A stretch of 38,953 nucleotides of DNA from Pseudomonadota bacterium (GTDB lineage: Bacteria; Myxococcota_A; Polyangia; Haliangiales; Haliangiaceae), in contig JAEYYV010000026.1 in assembly GCA_023428295.1 (NCBI GenBank), positions 1 through 38,953 of the forward strand. Direction: 5' to 3'. This document shows, piece by piece, positions 22,443-29,749 of the stretch (position 1 is its first letter; every line of letters starts with the position of its first letter). The notes under the pieces are model-generated. The model saw only the letters and a list, made by a program, of their open reading frames with translations, was not told the origin of the DNA and did not search any database. Position numbers and translations under genes: made by a program.

Positions 22443-23222
22443 ATGACTCTTGGAATCGCTCGTCCTATCGCCCCCGTTGCTGTTGCCACTCCGGTTCGGC
22501 CCGTCGACCCGAGGGTCATGGGAGAGGACCCCGCCCGCATCCGCGCGACCATCGCGCGGGCGCCACTCTTTGCCGCATTGCCGATCACGGCCATCGAGGA
22601 CCTGACGTCGCGCGTGGCCGTCCGCAAGGTCGCGGTCGGCTCGGCGGTGGTCGCGCAGGATGAACCCGGTGACGCGATGTTCGTCATCATGACCGGCCGG
22701 ATCAAAGTCGTGATCTTTGGCGAGAGCGGACGCGAAGTGACGCTGTCACTGCTGCGCTCCGGCGATTCGTTCGGCGAGATGTCGCTGTTCGATCAAGCGC
22801 CGCGCTCGGCGCACTGCCTCGCGATCGAGCCCACGACGCTGCTCGTGCTCTCGCGCGAGGACCTCATGCGCCACATGCAAGCGCATCCACGCACCGCCGT
22901 GAACCTCCTCGCGGAGATGGCTCGCCGCCTGCGCCGCGCCGACGAGACCATCGCGCAGCTCGCGCTGTGCGACGTGAACGAGCGCTTGATCCATCGGCTC
23001 GTCGCGCTGGGTCGCGAGGAAGGCGCTTCGGGGCCGGACGGTCTCGTCGTTCGCCGCCGGCCGACGCAGCAGGAGCTCGCGAACATGATCGGCTCGTGTC
23101 GCGAGACCATCTCCCGCGCGTTCAACCAGCTCGCGCGTGATGGCCTGATCATCCCGCGCGGACGCTCGCTCGTCGTGACGCCGGCCCTGATCGAGAAGGC
23201 CGAAAAGAAGAAGGCCGCGTAG
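22443..23222 (+). CDS. CRP/FNR-family transcription regulator
   Basis: 259 residues from ATG 22443, set by AGGAG nine bases upstream. A 30-residue Pro/Val-rich leader precedes a cyclic-nucleotide-binding domain (about 38-155) with phosphate-binding cassette FGEMSLFDQAPRSA (110-123), including the Arg that contacts the phosphate, then a dimer helix and a winged helix (PTQQELANMIGSCRETISRA, 207-226). There is no FNR-type N-terminal Cys cluster, so it more likely responds to cAMP or cGMP than to oxygen. It ends 100 bp before alr on the same strand and is divergent from thiS. TGTGG...TCACA (22303-22320) upstream is an atypically spaced candidate self-site. Confidence 0.92.
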   Translation: MTLGIARPIAPVAVATPVRPVDPRVMGEDPARIRATIARAPLFAALPITAIEDLTSRVAVRKVAVGSAVVAQDEPGDAMFVIMTGRIKVVIFGESGREVTLSLLRSGDSFGEMSLFDQAPRSAHCLAIEPTTLLVLSREDLMRHMQAHPRTAVNLLAEMARRLRRADETIAQLALCDVNERLIHRLVALGREEGASGPDGLVVRRRPTQQELANMIGSCRETISRAFNQLARDGLIIPRGRSLVVTPALIEKAEKKKAA

Positions 23223-23322
23223 GACATTTCTGCGGCTCGCCTGCAAAGCGAGCACTGTCGGATCTCCTGGCAATTCGCGCGGTTGCCTTGACACGCCCCG
23301 CGGTTGCGGCCCTAATCCAGCG

Positions 23323-24462
23323 ATGACCGCGTCGACGATGATCCGGCGCACGAGGGTCGAAGTCGACCTCGGCGCGATCGTCGCGAACGCGCGCTCGGTT
23401 CGCGCCATCACGAACGCGCAGCTGTACGCGGTCGTGAAGGCCGACGGCTACGGTCACGGCGCCATCACCGTCGCGCGCGCGTTGTGGCGGGCCAAGGCGG
23501 CCGAGGGCTTCGCGGTGTCGCTCGTCGAGGAGGGCGTGGCGCTGCGCGAGGCCGGCGTGACCGCGCCCGTGCTCGTCATGGGCCCGAGCCAGCACGGCGG
23601 CGAGGACGAGATGATCATGGCGGACCTGACCCCGGTCATCGCCAGCGAGGAAGACCTCGTCGCGATCGCGTCGGTCGGCAACAAGCGCGAGAAGTCGATC
23701 GAGGCGCACCTCAAGGTCGACACGGGCATGGGCCGCCTCGGCGTCCCGATCTCGCGGGCTCCCGAGATCGCGATCGCGGCGGCCAACAACGGCATCCGCA
23801 TCATCGGTCTCATGACGCACTTCGCGTGCGCCGACGAGGATGATCCGAGCGATCCACAGTCGATGACCGCCGCGCAGCTCGCGCGCTTCGAGGATGTGAG
23901 CGCGCGGCTTCGTCAGGCCGGCGCGCCGATCACCGTGCGTCACGCGTCGAACAGCTCGGGCGCGCTGATGTTCCCGGCGGCGCGCTTCGATCTCGTGCGC
24001 TGTGGCATCGCGATCTATGGCAACGGGCGCTGGCCCGATGGAGCGCATCGCACGCAGGCCATGCGTCTCGTCAGCGAGGTCACGCAGCTGCGATCGATCA
24101 CCGCCGGCACGAGCGTGGGCTATGGCGCCGCGTGGCGCGCACCCAGGGATTCGCGCGTCGCGATCATCCCCGTTGGCTACGCGGACGGGCTCCCGCGTCG
24201 CGCGAGTGGTCACGCGCAGATCGCGATTCGCGGTGTCCGTGCGCCGCTCGTCGGACGCATCAGCATGGACATCGCGATCGCGGACGTCACCGACGTCGTC
24301 GATGTTGCCGTCGGCGATCCGGTCACGCTGCTCGGTCGCGCCGCCGGCGGTGCGTCGATCAGCGCACACGAGTATGGCGAGTGGGCGGGGCTCTCGGAGT
24401 ACGAGGTCACGTGCGGCATGTCCAAGCGCGTGCCGCGCACGTACGTGGGGGAGTCGTCATGA
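23323..24462 (+). CDS. alr: Alanine racemase
   Basis: 379 residues, full length. It interconverts L- and D-alanine for peptidoglycan using PLP. The PLP lysine is Lys39 in AVVKADGYGHG; the second base is Tyr267 in TSVGYGAAW; the fold-III barrel and C-terminal beta domain (VGRISMDIAI) are intact. A short unstructured MTASTM leader precedes the barrel. Its stop overlaps the mlaE start as ATGA, placing it first in a four-gene alr-mlaE-mlaF-mlaD unit. That context is unusual, linking wall precursor supply to envelope lipid transport. Confidence 0.96.
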   Translation: MTASTMIRRTRVEVDLGAIVANARSVRAITNAQLYAVVKADGYGHGAITVARALWRAKAAEGFAVSLVEEGVALREAGVTAPVLVMGPSQHGGEDEMIMADLTPVIASEEDLVAIASVGNKREKSIEAHLKVDTGMGRLGVPISRAPEIAIAAANNGIRIIGLMTHFACADEDDPSDPQSMTAAQLARFEDVSARLRQAGAPITVRHASNSSGALMFPAARFDLVRCGIAIYGNGRWPDGAHRTQAMRLVSEVTQLRSITAGTSVGYGAAWRAPRDSRVAIIPVGYADGLPRRASGHAQIAIRGVRAPLVGRISMDIAIADVTDVVDVAVGDPVTLLGRAAGGASISAHEYGEWAGLSEYEVTCGMSKRVPRTYVGESS

Positions 24463-25430
24463 GCGCCGACGACGAACCGACCACCGAGAGGACGACCGAG
24501 ACGACGACCGAGACGACGACCGAACCGACCACCGTGCAGGGCGCACCGCAGATCGTCGCGCCGCCCGGCGACAGGCCTCCGAAGAAGGTTCCCGAGAACC
24601 ACGCGGCGGTCTCGGAGATGTCCGTCGGGCAAGCCGTGATGACGGGCGTGAGGGACGCGGGCGCGCCGGTCGTGAGCTTCCTCGACATGGTCGGCGGCCA
24701 CCTGATCCTCGTCGGGCGCGCGCTCGCGTGGCTCCCGCGCCGGCCTTTCCGCGGCAAGAACTACCTCGAGGCCGCCGAGTACATCGGGTGGGGCTCGCTG
24801 CCGATCGTGTTGATCGTCGGCGCGTTCACCGGCATGGTGCTCTCGCTGCAAGCGGTCTACGCATTTCGCCAGCTCGGGTTCGAGAGCTACTCGGGCGCGA
24901 TGACGGCGAAGGCGCTCTCGATCGAGCTCGCGCCGGTGCTCACGTCACTGATGCTCGCGGGGCGCGCGGGCGCGGGCATCGCGACGGAGCTCGGCACGAT
25001 GCGCATCTCCGAGCAGATCGACGCGCTCGAATCGATGGCCGTCAACCCCGTGCAGTACCTCGTGCTGCCGCGGCTCATGGCCGCGATGGTCGTCATGCCG
25101 ATCTTGACGCTGCTGTTCTTCATCGTCGGCATGGGTGGCGGCTACCTCGTCGCGGTCGTGCTCGAGGGAGTTTCGCAAGGGCAGTGGGTGGCAAAGATCC
25201 GCGACCTCGTCGAGGTGACGGACGTCCTGCAGGGCCTCATCAAGAGCGTGTTCTTCGGCTTCCTCGTCACGCTGATCGGTTGCTACCAGGGGTACAACGC
25301 GACAGGTGGCGGTCGCGGCGTGGGCATCGGCACCACGCGCGCCGTCGTGATGGGATCGGTGTCCACCCTCGTGCTCGACTACTTCCTCACGGACATCCTC
25401 CTCAGCGTGTTCAGCACGAAGGGCGCATGA
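24459..25430 (+). CDS. mlaE: MlaE-type ABC transporter permease
   Basis: 323 residues. A variable N-terminus of about 70 residues contains four TTEx repeats and ends before the permease. The body is a MlaE/YrbE permease with an elbow helix and about five membrane helices (from IGWGSLPIVLIVGAFTGMVL, residue about 110). Conserved MlaE segments include SIELAPVLTSLMLAGRAGAG, IATELGTMRISEQIDALESM and AVNPVQYLVLPR. It forms the inner-membrane part of a lipid-transport ABC system with MlaF and MlaD encoded immediately downstream. Starts at ATG 24459 within the alr stop; ends overlapping mlaF by four bases. Confidence 0.94.
   Translation: MSADDEPTTERTTETTTETTTEPTTVQGAPQIVAPPGDRPPKKVPENHAAVSEMSVGQAVMTGVRDAGAPVVSFLDMVGGHLILVGRALAWLPRRPFRGKNYLEAAEYIGWGSLPIVLIVGAFTGMVLSLQAVYAFRQLGFESYSGAMTAKALSIELAPVLTSLMLAGRAGAGIATELGTMRISEQIDALESMAVNPVQYLVLPRLMAAMVVMPILTLLFFIVGMGGGYLVAVVLEGVSQGQWVAKIRDLVEVTDVLQGLIKSVFFGFLVTLIGCYQGYNATGGGRGVGIGTTRAVVMGSVSTLVLDYFLTDILLSVFSTKGA
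24477..24524 (+). repeat. Four 12-bp tandem repeats in mlaE coding for TTEx
   Basis: Imperfect 12-bp units CCGACCACCGAG, AGGACGACCGAG, ACGACGACCGAG and ACGACGACCGAA encode TTER, TTET, TTET and TTEP near the protein N-terminus. Such units change copy number by slippage; the repeated segment is a cytoplasmic tail, so variation is probably tolerated. Confidence 0.75.
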
Positions 25431-26248
25431 CGAGCACGCGCGAGATCATCGGTGACTCGCCGGTCGACCAGGTCGATCCGCGCTGGCACATCCGCGTGCG
25501 CGGGCTGACCAAGTCGTTCGGCCCGAACCTGGTGCTCGATAGCCTCGACCTGGACATCGAGCGCCACAAGGTCAACGTGATCCTCGGCGCATCGGGCGCG
25601 GGCAAGAGCGTGCTCATCAAACACTTCATGTGCCTGCTCCGACCGGACAAAGGTCACATCTGGGTGGACGGCGTCGACGTGCTCTCCCTGGACCAGCAGA
25701 AGCTGTCCCAGTTCCGCCGCAAGTTTGGTCTCGTGTTCCAGTTCGCGGCGCTGTTCGACTCGCTCACCGTCGAGGAGAACTGCGCGTTCCCGCTGCGCGA
25801 GCACACCAAGAAGAGCAACGAGGAGATCCGCGACATCGTCGCCGAGAAGCTCTCCGCGCTCGGCATCGGCGGAACGCAGAAGAAGTACCCGGGCGAGCTG
25901 TCGGGCGGTATGCGCAAGCGCGTCGGGTTGGCGCGCGCGCTTGTCTTGAACCCCGAGATCCTCATGTACGACGAGCCGACCACCGGTCTCGATCCCCTCG
26001 CGACGAAGAACGTCGACGACATGATCTTGGATACGTGCCAGCGATATAAAGTCACCTCGGTGGTCATCTCGCATGACATGGCGTCGGTGTTCCGCATCGC
26101 GGAGCGCATCGCCATGCTGCACCAGAAGAAGATCCTCGAGGCGGGGCCGGTCGACGTGATCGCGGCGAGCCAGGATCCGTTCGTCCACCAGTTCCTGCGC
26201 GCGTCGGGCGTGTCCGCGATCGGGCGCGCGGCGGGAGAGTCCACGTGA
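25427..26248 (+). CDS. mlaF: MlaF-type ABC transporter ATPase
   Basis: 273 residues, a complete ABC ATPase: Walker A GASGAGKS (about 55-62), Q-loop FQFAALFDS, signature LSGGMRKR, Walker B ILMYDEPTTGLDP, and switch His in VISHD. GLVFQFAALFDSLTVEEN and MRKRVGLARAL are typical of the MlaF group. It drives lipid movement by the MlaE permease and MCE protein. A 20-residue N-terminal extension precedes the domain. ATG 25427 overlaps the mlaE stop (ATGA) and its own stop overlaps the mlaD GTG (GTGA). Confidence 0.96.
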   Translation: MTSTREIIGDSPVDQVDPRWHIRVRGLTKSFGPNLVLDSLDLDIERHKVNVILGASGAGKSVLIKHFMCLLRPDKGHIWVDGVDVLSLDQQKLSQFRRKFGLVFQFAALFDSLTVEENCAFPLREHTKKSNEEIRDIVAEKLSALGIGGTQKKYPGELSGGMRKRVGLARALVLNPEILMYDEPTTGLDPLATKNVDDMILDTCQRYKVTSVVISHDMASVFRIAERIAMLHQKKILEAGPVDVIAASQDPFVHQFLRASGVSAIGRAAGEST

Positions 26249-27873
26249 AGGCGGTCAGCGCCGGCGTCCGCGTCGCCATCTTGTTCCTGATGCTCGCCAT
26301 CGGCGGCTACGTCGTGTGGAAGAGCCTCGGCAAGGACACGGGCGGCAAGGACTCGTACGTCTTGTTCGCGAAGTTCCGCGATGCGTCCGGTTTGCCGGTC
26401 GGCGCCAAGGTGCAGGTCGCTGGCATTCCCAACGGCGAGGTGACGAGCCTGCGCGTCGATGGTCGCTACGCGCTCGTGTCGTTCCGCGTGAGCGGCAAGA
26501 TCAAAGTGTGGTCGAGCGGCATCGTCACCAAGAAGGCCACCTCGCTGCTCGGCGACTACTACCTCGAGATCGATCCGGGCGAGGACACGCGGCAGATGCC
26601 GGACGGCACCAAGCAGTCGTTCTACATGCTCGGCCCGGACTGCGACGGCTACAACTCCGACGACAAAGCCAAGGACGCGCGCTGCCGTCAGGTCGGCACG
26701 GTGATCGAGGCGACCACCGTCGATCAGGTGATGCATCGCTTCGAGCAGACGCTGCCCAATGTCGACCGCGTGCTCGAGAGCGTGCGCGACTTGTCCGAGG
26801 ACGTGCGCCGCGTCGTGAACGGTCCGCTGCAGTCGGTGGCCACGCGCGTGGATGGTCTCGTCCAGCGCGAGGCGGGCACGGTCGCCGACATCATCCAGCG
26901 CGCCGATCGCTCGATGCAGAAGATCGAACAGATCGCCGGCGATCTGCGCAGCATCACGCAAGGCGCCGATCCGCGCATCGCGAAGATCCTCGACAACCTC
27001 GACGCGGCGTCGTCGGAGGCCAAGGATCTCGTCGCCACCGCAAAGACCGAGCTCAAGCAAACCGGCGACGCGTTGCGCGGCAAGCTCGACAAGCTCGACG
27101 GCGTCATCAGCAACACCGAGTCGATCACCAAGAAGATCGACGAGGACAAAGGAACGCTCGGCCGCCTCGTGAACGACCCCGCGATCGCGGACAACGTCGA
27201 GGCGATCACCGAGGACGCGAAGGGCTTCCTCGGGACGCTGTTCGGACTCAAGACGTACGTCGGCCTGCGCAGCGAGTACAACGTGCTGAGCGGCTTGCTC
27301 CGCCACTACGTGACGGTCGAGCTGCATACGCGGCCGGACAAGTACTACTTGATCGAGCTCGAGAAGGGGCCGCGTGGAAACTATCCCGACGTCACGCTCA
27401 CGTTCGATCCCACCGTCGATCCGAACTACTGGGTCCGCAAAAGCGTGATCGAAGATTCGATCCGCTTCACGTTCCAGTTCGCGAAGCGCTTCGGCTGGCT
27501 GACGCTGCGCTACGGCATCAAGGAGTCGACGGGCGGCATCGGCGCCGACGCGGACATCCCGATGTGGTGGCATCGCAACCTGCGTGTCTCGGCCGATATC
27601 TTCGACGCGACGTTCGACAAGTATCCACGCGTGAAGGTCGCCGTGGCATTCGAGCTGTTCCGTCACCTCTACGTCCTCGGCGGTGTCGACGAGCTGCTCA
27701 ACAACCCGGACGAGCTCCAGATCGTGACGGGCACCTCGGGCGTGCCTATCCAGTTCGACAAGCTTCACTTCGGTCGCGATTGGTTCGCCGGCGCGATGCT
27801 GCGCTTCAACGACGAGGACCTCGCGGCGCTGCTCACCGTGGGTGGCTCGGCGCTCGCGGGCGCGTCGCGGTAG
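26245..27873 (+). CDS. MCE-domain (MlaD-like) protein with long beta-rich C-terminus
   Basis: 542 residues from a GTG at 26245 overlapping the mlaF stop. One N-terminal membrane helix (about 7-26) leads to an MCE domain (about 37-115: FAKFRDASGLPVGAKVQVAG, ATSLLGDYYLEIDPG), then a long helical stretch (about 165-320) like those that build tunnels across the periplasm. The last 220 residues differ from E. coli MlaD (about 180 aa): alternating aromatic strands such as LRHYVTVELHTRPDKYYLIE and FAGAMLRFNDEDLAALLTV suggest an outer-membrane-associated beta domain. It may therefore span from inner to outer membrane in one chain; this is inference. It ends directly against the convergent dciA-like gene. 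Confidence 0.9.
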   Translation: MKAVSAGVRVAILFLMLAIGGYVVWKSLGKDTGGKDSYVLFAKFRDASGLPVGAKVQVAGIPNGEVTSLRVDGRYALVSFRVSGKIKVWSSGIVTKKATSLLGDYYLEIDPGEDTRQMPDGTKQSFYMLGPDCDGYNSDDKAKDARCRQVGTVIEATTVDQVMHRFEQTLPNVDRVLESVRDLSEDVRRVVNGPLQSVATRVDGLVQREAGTVADIIQRADRSMQKIEQIAGDLRSITQGADPRIAKILDNLDAASSEAKDLVATAKTELKQTGDALRGKLDKLDGVISNTESITKKIDEDKGTLGRLVNDPAIADNVEAITEDAKGFLGTLFGLKTYVGLRSEYNVLSGLLRHYVTVELHTRPDKYYLIELEKGPRGNYPDVTLTFDPTVDPNYWVRKSVIEDSIRFTFQFAKRFGWLTLRYGIKESTGGIGADADIPMWWHRNLRVSADIFDATFDKYPRVKVAVAFELFRHLYVLGGVDELLNNPDELQIVTGTSGVPIQFDKLHFGRDWFAGAMLRFNDEDLAALLTVGGSALAGASR

Positions 27874-28377
27874 CTAGCGATCGTTGGTGATGCGAACGCG
27901 CGCGATCAGCTCGCGCAGCTCTTCGTCGTCGACGACGTCCACTTCGCGGACGATCCTCTCGCGTGCTGCGCCGGTAGCGGGCGGACCGGGCGGCTTCTTC
28001 GGCGGATCGGTCTTGCGCGGTGCCGGCACGAGCGTGGGCGCGCGGCGATTGGATCCTGCGAGGCGGAAGCGAAGATCGTCGAACAGCCTCGGCTCGCCGA
28101 CGCGCGTGACGAGCCCGTCGAGCAGGCGCGGCTTCAGGAGGTTCAGCTCGTGCATCCACGCGCTCGTGGCGACCTCGATGACGAGCACGCGATCGTAGAC
28201 GCCGAACGGACGCGTGCGCGACGCGATCTTCGCGCCGACGAGATCCGTCCACTCCGTGACGAGACGCTCGGCGCGAACGGCGTCGCTGATGCCGCGCAGC
28301 TTGAGGACGCTCGCGATCGCGCTGCTAGCGGCGAGGACCTCGCCGACACGCCGCGTCCCGGGCGGTCCACGCCTCAC
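27874..28377 (-). CDS. DciA/DUF721-like protein
   Basis: 167 residues from a GTG at 28377. The N-terminal 100 residues fit the DUF721/DciA domain: a helix with ASVLKLRGISDAVRAERLVT, then WTDLVGAKIASRTRPFGVYD, and strands with VLVIEVATSAWMHELNLLKP. DciA proteins assist loading of the replicative helicase DnaB in bacteria lacking DnaC. The C-terminal part is a Pro/Lys-rich linker (about 115-140) and a short acidic helix. Its start overlaps the stop of the PilZ gene as GTGA, so they are coupled. It is directly convergent with the MCE gene with no spacing. Confidence 0.8.
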   Translation of the reverse strand: MRRGPPGTRRVGEVLAASSAIASVLKLRGISDAVRAERLVTEWTDLVGAKIASRTRPFGVYDRVLVIEVATSAWMHELNLLKPRLLDGLVTRVGEPRLFDDLRFRLAGSNRRAPTLVPAPRKTDPPKKPPGPPATGAARERIVREVDVVDDEELRELIARVRITNDR

Positions 28378-28994
28378 GACGCACGAAGACGGCGGATCAG
28401 CTCGCGCAGCCGGCGATCACCGTCGCCATCGCGGCTGACGAAGCGAAGGCCCGAGCCACCCGACGGCACGTGATACGAGACGCGCGACGCGATGGCGATC
28501 GCGGCCGCAGCGCCGGGCGGCACGACCTCGAGCGTGAGCTCGGTGTCGATGGGCAGCGGCTCTTGCGTGGTGAGCAGCGCACCGCCCACGCCGATCTCGC
28601 TGATCGCGGAGTCGACGAAGCTGGCGCTGTTGGATAGGCGATAGCGCACGTTCACCGAGACCGGCAGGCGGTGGTGACGGCGGCGGGGGACGTCCGTGCG
28701 GCGACCGCTGAACACGTCGTGCAAGAACGTGAGCTTGGTCTGCTCGTCGGGGGCGAGATCGATGGTGGCGCCCGCGCGCACGCGCATGCGCGGCAGGGCC
28801 GGGCGCCACGCTTGAACCGCGCCGCGGACGAGGACCTTGTTCGGCAGGAGCGCCGACGAGACCTCGATGATGATCTGCTGTCCCGCCTCGAGCTCGTCGG
28901 TGGTGGGGACAAAGACCGGCTCCTGCACGGCGGCGCCCGGCGCGAGCTCGCGCCACTCGTCGGCGGTTCGTATGCGGAGCTTGAGGATCACCAT
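28374..28994 (-). CDS. PilZ-domain protein
   Basis: 206 residues. The C-terminal half (about 102-195) is a PilZ domain: an Arg-rich start RRRHHR followed by VNVRYRLSN and SAISEIGVGGALL. Cyclic di-GMP binding needs RxxxR plus (D/N)xSxxG; the first motif is present, but the second reads AISEIG with Ala where Asp/Asn is expected, so ligand binding may be weak. The N-terminal half (about 20-95) is a second, divergent beta domain as in paired PilZ proteins of myxobacteria. A diguanylate cyclase is encoded at 2708. Its stop overlaps the DciA-like start. Confidence 0.83.
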   Translation of the reverse strand: MVILKLRIRTADEWRELAPGAAVQEPVFVPTTDELEAGQQIIIEVSSALLPNKVLVRGAVQAWRPALPRMRVRAGATIDLAPDEQTKLTFLHDVFSGRRTDVPRRRHHRLPVSVNVRYRLSNSASFVDSAISEIGVGGALLTTQEPLPIDTELTLEVVPPGAAAAIAIASRVSYHVPSGGSGLRFVSRDGDGDRRLRELIRRLRAS

Positions 28995-29012
28995 CGATCG
29001 AGCCGAAACGTA

Positions 29013-29720
29013 TCACGAACGCCGGAAACGGATCGCCCACACCTTCACGAGTGCTTCAGCGACGATCGCCCTGGACATCTTGGATTGTCCGACACGGCGA
29101 TCGACGAACACGATCGGTGTCTCGACCAGTCGCAGGCCCTTCGTCACGGCGCGGTACTTCATCTCGATCTGGAAGCTGTAGCCGTTGGAGGTGATGCTCG
29201 CCAGATCGATCGCTTCGAGCGCCGCGCGGCGCCAGCACACGAAGCCGGCCGTCACATCGCGCACGTCGATCCCGAGGATGGTGCGCGCGTACAAGCTGCC
29301 ACCTTTGGAGATGACCGTACGCGCGATCCCCCAACCCTCGACGCCGCCGCCCGGGACGTTGCGCGAGCCGACCACCACGTCGGCGCCATCCTCGGCCAGC
29401 GCGAGCATCTGCGGCAGGTACTTCGGATCGTGGCTGCCGTCCGCATCCATCTCGAAGAGGTACTCGTAGCCGCGCGCGAGGCCCCAGCCAAAGCCCTCGA
29501 CGTAGGCCGTGCCGAGGCCGAGCTTTCCGGCCCGATGCATCACGTGGATACGCGGGTTGGCGGCGGCCATCTCGTCGATGATCGCGCCCGTGCCGTCCGG
29601 CGAGTTGTCGTCGACGAAGAGAAGCTCGCAAGCGGGAAGGGCCGCGAGGAACTGCTCGGCGATGCTCCGAACGTTCTCCTTCTCGTTGTAGGTCGGTACG
29701 ACGATCAGCGACTGCGGCAT
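29013..29720 (-). CDS. Polyprenol-phosphate mannose synthase-like glycosyltransferase
   Basis: 235 residues from ATG 29720; a longer frame to 29762 would overlap the divergent kinase gene. It is a GT2 family enzyme with the Dpm1 signature: VVPTYNEKENV, FVDDNSPDGTG, EMDADGSHDP (metal-binding DxD), VVVGSRNVPGGGVEGWG and QIEMKYRA. It has the soluble catalytic domain only, without C-terminal membrane helices, as in the short Dpm1 type. It should transfer mannose (or another sugar) from the GDP-sugar to a polyprenol phosphate for glycan or lipoprotein glycosylation. It is divergent from the histidine kinase with a 29-bp gap. Confidence 0.92.
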   Translation of the reverse strand: MPQSLIVVPTYNEKENVRSIAEQFLAALPACELLFVDDNSPDGTGAIIDEMAAANPRIHVMHRAGKLGLGTAYVEGFGWGLARGYEYLFEMDADGSHDPKYLPQMLALAEDGADVVVGSRNVPGGGVEGWGIARTVISKGGSLYARTILGIDVRDVTAGFVCWRRAALEAIDLASITSNGYSFQIEMKYRAVTKGLRLVETPIVFVDRRVGQSKMSRAIVAEALVKVWAIRFRRS

Positions 29721-29749
29721 CGGCGCGCCGACCATACTATGCTCGTGTC

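Noticed and set aside
25654..27768. A 704-codon open frame on the minus strand
   Set aside because: It is antisense to mlaF and the MCE gene, which carry clear motifs; its composition is Arg/Val/Asp/Leu-rich shadow coding typical of high-GC DNA.
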